The position numbers and the translations under genes were made by a program. The notes below the pieces were generated by a model. That model did no database searches, had not been told where the DNA came from, and worked only from the letters and a program-made list of their open reading frames with translations. From Membranipora membranacea (lineage: Eukaryota > Bryozoa > Gymnolaemata > Cheilostomatida > Membraniporidae), in the NCBI GenBank assembly GCA_914767715.1, contig OU612068.1, positions 13,764,001 to 13,828,000 on the forward strand: a DNA stretch of 64,000 nucleotides. The letters run 5' to 3'. This document shows, in pieces, positions 12,401 through 23,700 of the stretch; positions within the stretch are counted from its first letter, which is position 1, and each line of letters starts with the position of its first letter.

Positions 12401-15400
12401 ATTAACCAACGCATCGCCAGAACGGTGCAACGCCAAGTGTCAACTGAAAAATGCTCATTTTATTTTTAATCTCAACGGCATCAATTTAATATTATCTAAA
12501 ATTAAATAATTTTTTGCTAATTTTCTAAAGCTTTGTTGACTCTGGAAGCTTCTGAAAATATTTAAATGTGATAAATTTCTTTGTGGCCAGTCTGATAGTG
12601 TATTATGTGATATTAGGCAGCAGCAATTTTCTGATAAACTGAAATGTGTTTTGTAGTTTTGATGTTTACAATCCCTCCCAGCTAAACAGAAGATATGAGA
12701 TTTGGCCCCACGCTTTGGTTTTCAACAGGAAGTTATTTTACAGTTAATAATACTATTAGTCTCAATTTACAACCTGACAACGATATCTTTAATTGTCTTT
12801 TCTTAATTTGACTCCCATCTGCTGTTGCTTGTGATCTATATGAGTCGTGTTTAGTTTTGCGTAAATTTTCTAGTTGTTTTTCATTTGAAGAGTGTTCACC
12901 GATAGCGATGGTTAATGAAATTGGAAACCATGCCAGGTTGCATAATATGGACAACACATGTTTGTTCAAAATTTCAAGGGGTTCAAAGCAAATGTGCCTG
13001 GTCAAAATATATCTACCCAGACGATATGCAATCTCAATATTGCTCATCCAAAGAATTTTAATATCTTACCCGTGTAGGATTAATGGTAGGAGGCAGATTC
13101 AGACCATAACTCGATGGAAATGTGGGTATGGTTGAGCCTGTTTTAGATGATAGAGAATATTTCCGCGTGAATCCTCCCTGCAAGAAAAAAAGGAGATGTG
13201 ATCAAAATGTGGGAGGTAGCATTTTAGCCAGATTTTTACTGACAGATTATTTGGTCAAATTTTTCTTTTATATTGTAAGCTATCATTTGGGCAACCAGAA
13301 ATCCGCCTTTGTGACACGTTTGAAATCTTAATCAAGTACTCGTCCCAATGCAAGAATGGCTCATTCTCATTGCCATCCCACCATATTAAAATATTAGTTA
13401 TCGCAGTAAGTTTGAAGAGACTGAAAAGACAGAAATAATAATATTCTGCAGCTTACCTCACTTTTGAACTTTGATCCAGAAAATCTGCAAAAAAATATTA
13501 AAAAGAAAATCTGAGATGCCTTGCTAAGGAACTTTCAGAATCTACTCTTGGTTATTGTGATTAGCTGTGACATGCCTCTACATCGCGTTACAACTGTTTG
13601 GAATGCCAGGTTTGAATTGACAGGTACCGCCCAAGTTCAATGACCAAAGCTACGCTATATAACACAGGCAATCTGTTTTGTACAACAATATTCTCATATT
13701 CGATAGTAGAGCAACAGAAGAATAATCTACTAGCTGTGTCGAATATTAGTTTCACTCTTCACTACCCAGTTTCCTCACAGACCCTTTCATAAATATGTTG
13801 CATAATATTGAAAATTGTTGATCTCACCCAATTCCCTAGCAACGCAACACACAAACAAATGTAAAGACATTTCGGACCACAGTAACTGATGTGATGCTTG
13901 AGTTGCTGGGTGAACCTGGGAGTTCAGACAAGTTCAACATGTTTTGGTGTTCACCTGTGCCCATCCCTCCCCCCCCCCCCTAATGTGCATACACGCATAT
14001 GGATCAAAATGATTATCTCAGAACACCCTATTTTTAACCTTCTGACTTAAAACTGGCAAATCTTTGTTTTTCGAATTTGGGCCACCAGCTGTCAAATATC
14101 CAGGTAAATACGATTGGAGCCTCTAAACGCAGTTGTAACAGTAACTTACCTTGTAAGACCTCCACCAGAGTACAGGGTGTGGTAATACTGACTGGTCTCT
14201 CTTATACAAATTCCATAGTAGTGATATCTAAAACCAGAAACATTTTTTTATAATAATTGAAAATTAGTGGCCTGATGTTCAAGCGTCACAACATCCTCAG
14301 TTGACTGCAGAAAAGGCCCACTTGTGACACAAAGACCCGGTAGTCAGCAATAAGACTGATACTCAGAATGTTCAACCCTTTCCTGTTCCCTAGCAAACTG
14401 AGCTGATCTCAGGTCCTCAACAGAATGATTCCACTAAGCTGTTTCTTCGACGAATAGTTTCTAATCATGGCCCAATCCCAAACACATTTTACAGATATTG
14501 AGACGTACGAGGTAAACCACAAAAACAATCCAAAAAACTAGAAACCAACTACGGTAGTTTCTTTATTCAAAAACATTTAATTAATAACACAATGTTTTGG
14601 TCTCTCATCTGCTTCAAATGGTGTTGACCAGTTTAATAAACGTAATTTAAATCAGCCAAAACTCAAATACAAAGCGTTTGGCAATCAGATTATCAAAAAC
14701 ATGCATGGGAAAGACAACTCTGTAGTAAAAGCGAGCTTCTACCACGGTGTTAGAGACAAACTTCCTTTTTCGGCTGTGGTCAGAAAGTTTGGGAGAAATT
14801 TTCAAATTCCTTGCTGTGATGAAGTTTGCGATTTTCTTGGCAGCAGCATATACTTGTATATATAGTTGTCATACTCACTTAGAATGCCCTCTGGTGCCGA
14901 GCCTTCTTGTGGTAATATTCGGAAACTTCTGTCTGATAATTTTGCCGAATGTAGCTGCGCAGGAGGGCGTTAGGTGATTAGTATGACAGAAGTCTAGATA
15001 ATGACTGTATAGAATACAGCGAGGTATACACACACCTTCACATACACAGTAGTTCTCCTCCAACCTAACAATTATATAATACCACAACAATAGTGTGTGA
15101 ACCAGGGTAAGGTGGGGGGGGTTTGTATCATAATATGCAACATTTATGTTATGACTTGTCATCACGATAATATAAAGTATTATTTGAAGAAATCATAAAC
15201 ATGCACACCATACCCTTCCAGAAATAAAAATTAGTTTCTTTTTGCTAACTTGAACACTATTACTGGAAACTGGTAAATGGCCGCTTTTTTAAAATACATT
15301 CCTGGATTATTTCTTGATTGGATCTGGTGAAAAACTTAACTGAACTCAATACTAGAACTCTTACCATTGGTTAGTTAGATTGAGTTGTTTCTTTTTATCC

Positions 15401-15698
15401 TTACTAGATTTCCGAGTTTTCACTTTCACCACAGGACCTGTAAACAGTATGATAAATTGAAACTGGCTTGTAAACCTACAAAATACTTTGCTATTGTTTA
15501 CTGTCTAGTCAGGATGTTTCAAAGTCATGTTATTTTAAGAAAAAAATTGCCTGTGACGCCGTGTTATGTAATTAAAAGATAAAGATTCACAGCAGTTACT
15601 TAAATTATTTTTTATTGTTCAAACCAATTGAAATAATTGCTGATAATCGATTACAAACACTTACTGTTTTTAGAGGGTTCGACAGTGTTGGCTTTCAT
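6428..15698 (-). CDS. RFX6: RFX6-like winged-helix transcription factor (RFX4/6 clade), complete
   Basis: DNA-binding RFX protein of 580 residues. Exons from start to stop: 15698-15665, 15437-15365, 15064-14879, 14227-14150, 13484-13457, 13177-13070, 10947-10870, 10555-10392, 9946-9787, 9438-9312, 8976-8882, 8608-8356, 7897-7785, 7189-7132, 6751-6650, 6513-6428. The summed length (1743) is divisible by three. The winged-helix domain is at about residues 34-108 ([32 protein letters not shown]), followed by [37 protein letters not shown] (extended conserved/dimerisation region, to about residue 461: [25 protein letters not shown]). The phrases [24 protein letters not shown] and ATVEAF.EWLD are RFX6-like as I remember it, as is the tail NLPPIYNMF. 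The start is the only ATG, with an in-frame TAG upstream. The N-terminus before the domain is unusually short (about 35 residues). In vertebrates RFX6 directs endocrine gut and pancreas development; its role here is unknown. Confidence 0.92.
6947..7074. repeat. foldback element, GTGCTCAAAC family, copy 1
   Basis: Imperfect inverted repeat inside an RFX6-like intron. The left arm begins agtttaaatcatcaaactgt and contains gctggtcgtagcatttcatt; the right arm ends aatccttgcacagtttgtgc. It aligns with the near-perfect hairpin at 46820-46918 and with copies near 53500, 61112 and 63521, so it is a dispersed, MITE-like family. Confidence 0.65.
8240..8355 (-). repeat. dispersed repeat in RFX6-like intron (copy 1)
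   Basis: Immediately downstream of the splice donor of the exon at 8356-8608, on the minus strand, is a sequence containing atacactatttt, ggcag, atcctgcac.gatgttttcc and catgccaaagaaa-like words. It matches 16515-16613 over most of its length, and its later half also matches 50765-50818, so at least that half is dispersed. Confidence 0.6.
13830..13843. promoter_or_regulatory. weak X-box-like half site in an RFX6-like intron
   Basis: AATTCCCTAGCAAC matches the right half of the RFX consensus (RGYAAC, here TAGCAAC) but the left half is poor. It sits in the intron between exons 4 and 5 of the RFX gene. Autoregulation is conceivable but weakly supported. Confidence 0.2.
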
Positions 15699-16439
15699 CT
15701 TGTTGCTCAATATGACACCCTCCTAATAAATATCTCCGATTACCGATGATGTGTTGCTCTGTCGGTATTTTACGAGTAAATGAGGATCATCGCATGATCG
15801 TCATTGACTTCTTTTCCATTCGTATTGTGATGGTGAATGTATTGTAAGGCATTCCATGTACAGATAAGCCAGTGGAACATGAAAGTCTCATTATCATCAC
15901 CTACAAGATTATGTCAACAAGATTCAAGTGGCCGAGATAGACACATATACTTTCCCATTTATAGCTAGTCATAACAATACGCTCACTTGACACTGATGAT
16001 GATGATGATTCGGTGCTGGAACTAGCGGGATGGGTCACAAAATTTTCACAATAGATATATAGGGCCTACTCAGCCAAAACAGTAGAAATGGTGATCATTA
16101 TTTTTTTGCAGTTCACTGATCATACATGTATATGAATAGTAATTTACGCAATTTATTTCAGATTATGGGCTGCCGATACTGAAAAAATCCTTAACAAAAT
16201 TAAAATTGGTTTTATGCTCTTTGTTTCTTGAAATCCCAAGTCTTAAAAAAGACCAGATATTCGATAAGCATGACTTTACCAAAATACATTGATGATATAA
16301 CTACATGAATAAATACCTGTGTCGCAATTACCCTTACTCAGAGATTATCCAGTAGAAAATATTTTGCGGGTTACAAAATTTTTGAAAATGTTAGATGAAG
16401 TTCAAAAAGGCCATTATAATAAACTAGCATATCATAGAT

Positions 16440-16514
16440 GAGCTATATGAGTATAGCACACAGGAGCTCATGACGAACATACAGCAGTATGCTCTACCCA
16501 GTCCCACCACTTCA
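16440..16514 (+). pseudogene. inverted partial copy of an RFX6-like exon, with its splice donor
   Basis: Reads [19 protein letters not shown] then PSPTTS and ends in tcag|gtaag, against [19 protein letters not shown] then PSPSTT and acag|gtaaa at the 3' end of the RFX6-like exon 8356-8608. The copy is on the plus strand, opposite to the parent gene and upstream of its start codon. Most differences are at third codon positions. The similarity stops abruptly upstream of codon GAG at about 16446, with no acceptor or preceding exon visible, so this is probably a captured or segmentally duplicated exon fragment. It could also be the remains of an RFX paralogue. Confidence 0.75.
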
Positions 16515-16613
16515 GGTAAGACCTAAAGCATGTATCACATATATATATATATACACTATTTTGTCTGGCAGTTAATACCATCCTGGACGAATGTTTTCCA
16601 TAACATGCCAAAG
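16515..16613 (+). repeat. intronic flank of the duplicated RFX6 exon (dispersed repeat, copy 2)
   Basis: Similarity to the RFX6-like locus continues past the splice donor into intron sequence: gcatgtatcacat, atacactatttt, ggcagttaat, gacgaatgttttcc, cataacatgccaaagaaa. Part of this also occurs at 50765-50818, so a mobile repeat was included in, or responsible for, the duplication. A TA dinucleotide run has expanded within it (about 16541-16553). Confidence 0.65.
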
Positions 16614-17790
16614 AAAATACGACAAACATCACCATTGTCTGAGGTCGCGGTGAACACAAATTAAGATTAGGGAGAGCTACCTGAGGAGACTATTCGAATG
16701 ATTCGCAGATGATCTTTGAAATAGGAAGAGTTCCAGTTAGGAACCATGTGATGTAATGTTTACCAAATGTGTAACATGATTAAATCTATTTGAATTAGTT
16801 TTCCTTGTTCATTATCTTTTTTGTCAGAAGGGAATTTAATTCACTCAATATTTTGGCATGAGCACAAACCTTAGAAGTTTTTCTGAATCTGATGGGAGGA
16901 GCTCAAGAATCAGCTGAAAAACATAAATTTGTGATGACAGTTAAAGTTGTTATATGATATAATCAATTTTCTTCATTATATGGGTACAGTAGATTAATGC
17001 AATAATGGATATATGGTGCGTTAGACGGCAACATAAGATTTTTTTCAAGTCATTATAAGTTGTATTCTATTATCTGTATTCTGATATAAATCGCCTATAT
17101 ATTTTTAATCACAGGTCACTAGTCCATCTTGTGGTAGAAACGTAATCAATAGCTAATCAATGGAATAATAATGACTAATTCAAATAATATAAGAATTGTA
17201 AATCCAGCTGTAACACCTTTGGTTAGATGGAAATCTATGTTAATGTATATGAAGTCAACAAGTTACTTTTAATTAACTTTAATTAGAAACTCTTAGAAAA
17301 CCTCAATAAATAAATGATAATAATAAGTTCAAATAAATGCATGATGATGCATAATGTGACAATGCTGGCACAATGCGCTGATGACATTGAATATAAGGCC
17401 TCATTTTTTGTCCAAGCGGAGGAGAACTAACCATCTCCTTGAGGAACTGACCTGTTGTATTTCAGTTTTCATCACAAATTTCTTCTCATATTTTGCTGTT
17501 GTGCATGTGTATAAGTACCTCTAAATTGTCTTCTCTCAAAAGAGAGCGGACAACTCTGAAGATAAACTTTTGCTAGTTGAGATACATTTTAGTGTATTAA
17601 GTATTCATATTTTATAGGCTGGTAAACCTTCCATGATTGGTTATTTAGAGCAACAATTTTTTTGGCTCCTAGAATTTTTTCAAGAAAATCCTTAATATTT
17701 CCTCATATAGTGGATGGTTCTTTTACTACGCCTGAGCAGATGTTTGGGTGATTGCTGCTGAAACCCTGATACTGGAAGCACAATATCAGG

Positions 17791-20700
17791 ATGGAACAAG
17801 AGACCGCAGAGCAAGCAATTAGTCACATAAGGTTGACATTTCCAAAAAGAATATTTGAGGTGTGCCACCTCATTAAGCGGGAAACTGAAGCTGACTTTTT
17901 TGCTCCTGATGCTGAGGGAAACTTCACAAAACACATCCATATTTCAAGGCCTGACACAGATCAAGTGTGTATCAGTCTTGCTGTTGACAATCTAACTTTT
18001 GAGGCCAACAACCTGTGCTTCTCTGTGAGTCATGTTGAAGCAAAAGAACCAGAATCTCTTGAGTCTATACTTGAGACAACAACACAATCAGTAAAAGTAA
18101 AAGTGCCTGACATTGACCCAAGTTCTCTCTTGGAACAAGCCCTTGGAGATCCTGCACTCAAAGAGAATACTGTGAAACCGAAGAAAAGAGGCAGACCGCG
18201 CAAAGTCATCACTATAGGGCCAACTGCGAGAAGCACATCAAAAGATCATGACAAAAGTGATTCTATTGCAGCAGGTACTTTGCTTTAGTCTTGACTTATA
18301 GCACAAATGATATATATATAGCAATCACAGAATTTAAAAGTTGAATGTTATGGTGTCTATAGACAGCAATTTTTTGGACTAAGACGGGTTGCAGTCAAAT
18401 ATTATTTTCTTCCAACTTTGCATTGGCTAAAGATGAAAAGCCGGAGTCGATTACTTCGACGGATTGGGGGATGTGTCCAAAAATTAAGATCAACATGATC
18501 GATAGCACTTACAGATTAACTTTGATAGGTTTGAGAATGTTGGCAGTTATATTTTCAGAAGATACCTACTTACTCGCTCCAAGTGGAAGGAGAATAAGGA
18601 AACCGGCTCGGTACAGAGCTGATTATCATGACACAGACAATGTCGTTGATGCTGAAGTTCCAGGTAAGACAATAAGTTTTCTCTCGTTTATGTATTCAAC
18701 GCATTTATGGAGAGAGATGGAACTGACTTTATTTGTCACAGCGATTGACTTACTGTCATTATTCTAAATGCAACCATCCTCCCTGATACATTGAAAATAA
18801 ATGGTTTTAAGTACATTTACTACCCAGTCCATTGACGCTACCTTCCCGAACAATCTGATGAGGAATCTGACCTTTATTCATTTCAAGAATTTAATTTATA
18901 AATTCCAAGCACTTATGAAAGCTGTAACATATTTCTATGTCCCTCAGACTTGGAGGGTACCACAACCGTAGGTGATGAGGGAGATGGTTATGATTCTGAT
19001 AAGGAGCATGATTATGATATGGAGGCTGATGATATGGATGGAGAGGACGGCGATGAGAATGAAGCAGAGACTTCTGTGGAAGATGATTCTAAGAATAAGG
19101 TAAACGTATGATATAATATGAACTTGTTGATTATAACACCTGCTTATTATTAGACTCGGAATCCTATTCTCAGTGACCAATTGGCAATGGGATATATGTT
19201 GTATGTTTTATCAAGGAGTAACCGAGGCGAGGAGTGATAACTCCTCTAAATCAAAATCAGATATGTCGAGTTCCCTCCCCGACATATCTGATTTTACGAT
19301 ATTGCAAAAACACTTTTATGGGAGTTATTCTTCTTCACCCCTGCTACTCCTTGGTTTTACGAGGATTGATTCTAGTTCTGGGTATTGGGCACTTGATTCT
19401 CTAGTTACCCCATAAGACGAGCCCTCACTGGAAGAAGTATGGCACACATCCAAAAAAGGAGTGCAAACCCAAATAAGACAATTTCACTTATATATATTTT
19501 ACTGTTGTGATTAAAAATGTTTAAATATCCTAATTTGACTGTTTTGATTGTATATTCAGAGGAGAATGAGAAGAAGGATGAACACATCCAAAGAAAAGTC
19601 TGGGACTTCCGACACTCCTGTGAAGGTGAAAAGAGGCCGGCCACCCAAACCAAGAGATCCTGCCAAGATTGCGGAGGAGCTAGCTAATAAGAAACCTCAT
19701 GCCTCACGAGGTTAGAATCTAGCATGTGTGTTTGCATAAGAAAACTGGCTATAAGCTGAACTGTGATAGACTGTGATGGTTTAGCCATCCTGCAGAGAGT
19801 TTCACTCTATATTGAACACAATTAGCTTGCTAAAGATTAGGCCCTTCTTGCATTGCCAAGTTTGCCACTAGACCTGGATCAAGTTTGGTTCAATTTTCCT
19901 GAATTCGGAATTGCTCTCCCTCAACTTGGCTTATCAGTAGAGGGAAGCAGTTCTCAAAGCTGGCAGACTGAAATCAAACATAAGATATGTTAAGCAAACT
20001 TACTCAAATACTTCCTTCTAAAAATAATTTCTGTACAGCAGTGTGATACACGAGTTTAATTATTGTTGGTTCTCCAGGCAAGAAGAGGCCACACTACAAG
20101 AGAGAAGCTAACTTGGAATGTAGGATATGTAAGGGTATGTATAAGGATGAACTGTCTCTGATCGCTCATCTCACTAAGCTACATCCTGAGGATCCGACTA
20201 TACCAGACTATATCGCAGAACTCAAAATACAGGCCAAGGTCTCCTGTAAAATATGCGGCAAGGTCTTAGGCAACAGGTAAGTCGGAAAATAATATCCTAA
20301 GCTAAAATCAAAATAAAAGTTGCATGGTTTGCATCTTGGTGTATTTTCTGATGGTTTATCCTATGCTAACTCAGATATACAACTTCGCTTCCTCAAGCGT
20401 TGATTATTGATCACAGAGAGTAGCTTCAATGATACTTCAACCAAATTATCCCACTTGAGTGAGGCCTATCATGCCTACCGCTGATGCAGTGATGGTGAAT
20501 TAGTCAAAACTTAACTTCCTAACCGCTGTGGAGGTTTATAACAAGTCTAATTTCTTTGATTTGTAAAAACAATTTTATATCATCACAAATTGATGATGGA
20601 GTCGTCTTGTTTTCAGACATGATGAGATGTCCAGTCATATGAAGTTATTGATAATTGTTAATTCTTCGATTCAACCCGAAAATATGAGTTATATCCATAG

Positions 20701-23700
20701 ACTTAATAATGAACCTAGACATAACACTATATGGAGCAGTAGCATTGAGGCACTGAGGCATTTAATTGTGGGCGGCGTAATGACATTGGATGGTGTAGTA
20801 GCATTGGTGTTATCATTGACTTGCAGCTCATATACCAGGTTTTTTGTTGATAACTCAATCAATTTTGACCGGATTTGAGTTTGAAAATTACAAATTTTCA
20901 GCAGCTTGTCGTTAACAGTTTGATACAAATTTTAGACAAAAAAAAAGATTATAAAGCAATTTTCAAAATAAAAATGCTAGTTATGAACAAAAACCCTGGA
21001 TTATGGACAGTAAATCAATGATAACACCAATGCTACTACACCTTCCAATGTCGTTACATCGCGCACAATTAAGTGCCTCACTTCAGCTGTATACAGTGTC
21101 CTGTCTAGGTTTATTATTAAGTCTATGGTTTTATCAGATTTAAATGTTGGTATAACGTCAATCGAGTTAACTTCTCCCTCATCTTGCTGTAGGCGTAATG
21201 GGATGTTGATGCTTATGATGTGATGTAATTGGAGCTACTTATTTTTAGACGTAACGAGATGACGAGTCATATGAAGAGAGTACACGGAGAGGACGATGAC
21301 TTTATCTCTCGGTGTGAGGAGTGTGGGATGGAATTTAAGAGAAGTTTTCTACTCAAGGAACACATCAGGAGGCAACATCCCAAACATGATCGAGTACTCT
21401 GCCATCTCTGTCCAGCTACTTTCAAACTTAAGGAGTATCTCACTGAGCATCTCAAGTAAGTGGAATCTCTATCTTTCCAAGCCCGTACAAATGTAGGAAC
21501 TGGGCTATTGTCTATCATGTTTGATTTGACTTATCGGAAAAATTCTGTCCGTGTATTGGGAAGTCCATGTTTATTGAAATTCACAAGACAGTGACCGCTG
21601 TCCAATCATGATTAAGTTGATATGTCATAGACAACACATCATGAACATCGAACGATGTTCTCTCCGAAAATAATCTTTGAATTTGATGAAATTTGATGCG
21701 CATGGTGTCACTTGAACTATTATGGGCGTTAAACTATAAAATTGATGTTTTTTTATAGCAGATTTGTTAACAAATTTAAACAAATGATCTTCTGTTACAG
21801 GTACACCCACAATAAACAGTATAAATGGCAATGTGATATTTGTCACAAATTAACCTCTTCACCAAAAAATCTGAGAAGACATAAAAAGCTTCATGAAGAG
21901 GCAACTTTCTCATGTCCTGTGAGTAAAAAGAATTATCTGTGCCTCACTCTCTTTTTGTCATGGAAAAGTTACTCACTTGGTGTTACTCAACTTAACAAAA
22001 CCTATAATTCGATCATACAAAAATTCAACACATTTCCTGATTGTTTGCTTACCTCGGACCAATGACTGTGTTTTTATATATATTACATTGTTTAAAATGT
22101 ATTTTTGTCCATGCATGGAACTCCCGCTAATGATGTTTGATTATTTGATTCTTAGATTTGTAGTAAGATGTTTAGTGAAGCAGGCAATATGAGGCGACAT
22201 ATAATGTACGTACACAACTCATCAGAAATAATCCGTCATGGCTTTCCTCACTGTGAGCGAGACTTTACTACCAAAAATAACCTCATCACTGTAAGTCTGA
22301 CTATAAATGAAGATAATGCTCTTGTGTTGACATTATGCTAGTGTAAGCGTTCAAACTCTGAACAGTTTGCTTTGGTTGACTACGCCACTTTCATCAAATG
22401 AGCAAAGTTTGAGTGCTTAACAATCATATCTTTCACCAACAAATCTCTATCCTTCTCTAATTTACCAACACATGTATTACATTTCTATGTTGCTTTTCAT
22501 CTACCATAGGTACTGCTATATTTCATATATAAATTTATCTTTGACTGCTTCTTAGTTTCTTCTTGCTGTTTTCATTCTACTCATGGTATCCATCATAGTC
22601 TATGAGTGGCACTTGTCGCTTTACCATGATCAGTCCTCTATCTCTATTATCATTGCGATTACCTAATGACCTGCAAAATAAGCTGTGGGCACAATTTGCG
22701 TGAGTCAAATTGTCAGATCGTAGAATTTTATACTGCTAGTCCCTATTGATGAACCAAGGAAAATTATCCCTGGAGTTGCCCAATCTCCAGTTGTGGGAGA
22801 ACAACTCTGAATACAGGCAAATGGATCAAACTTGATCTAGCGTCACTCTGACCAATGAAACAACCTATGATCAGACCACCTGAGCCGAGCAGCTTTGCAT
22901 TCTTTCGGTTGGGTCTCTAATCGTATCTCTATTGTATGTCTACCCCAAAACCTGGGTATTTGGCAAGGCATGACTGCCTCCCTTTTTGTTGTTGTATTGT
23001 TTGAACAAAAACTCAAGGGGGGCAGTCAAACTTTGCCAAAGACCCAGTTTTTGGAGAAGACCTGTGATATGGTCCCAATATAACAACAATATGAAGTGGC
23101 AGTTTCTTCCAATGACCACCCTTAATTGACACGCCTCAGCTTTTCACTGCACATATTGCTGTTGCAAACATACCCCCCCCCCCCCTCATACTTTTCCCAT
23201 CCCTACCTTCCACCGCACCATGTGGTAGAGTTGGGTCCCTGAGGTGTCATATCACACACAATAATCTTGACAAAGTTTGAACAGGGACCTTGGGACATAC
23301 TCCCTGGTTTAGACAGTTCGCTTTATGTACACTACTACTACTACCACCACCACTACTACTTTTAGACAAGCGGCATTTTCATTGTTTGACAACAGCATGT
23401 CACATTTGTACAGATGATCAAAACTCCAGCATTTATTGGTTTGCATAATGTGTGTAACAATCTAGGTGGGTGCAGACTTACAATTTATCTTTGTGTCCTG
23501 TTGTAGCATATAAACACATTCCATATGAAGATGACGTCGTTTTACTGTGATATATGTAAGAAGTACTTCCCTCGTAAGAAGCAGCTCATTGACCACGCTA
23601 CCCTCATACATCCTGGAGTTCCCATCCTCAGCACTAAACTAAACGATGATGAACTCGACCCTCAAGGAGCAGTAATCGACACACAGTCACTAACTCAAAT

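Larger units (their letters stand above)
15699..17790. other. divergent intergenic region between RFX6-like and zinc-finger genes
   Basis: About 2.1 kb that should hold both promoters. No TATA box or clear initiator could be assigned. It contains a short gatgatgatgatgatt run near 15993 and an inverted partial copy of an RFX6 exon at 16438-16613 (listed separately). The rest is A/T-rich sequence without recognisable coding potential. Confidence 0.6.

Noticed and set aside
21625-21846. Minus-strand frame in the zinc-finger gene
   Set aside because: Overlaps a real plus-strand zinc-finger exon and has no features.
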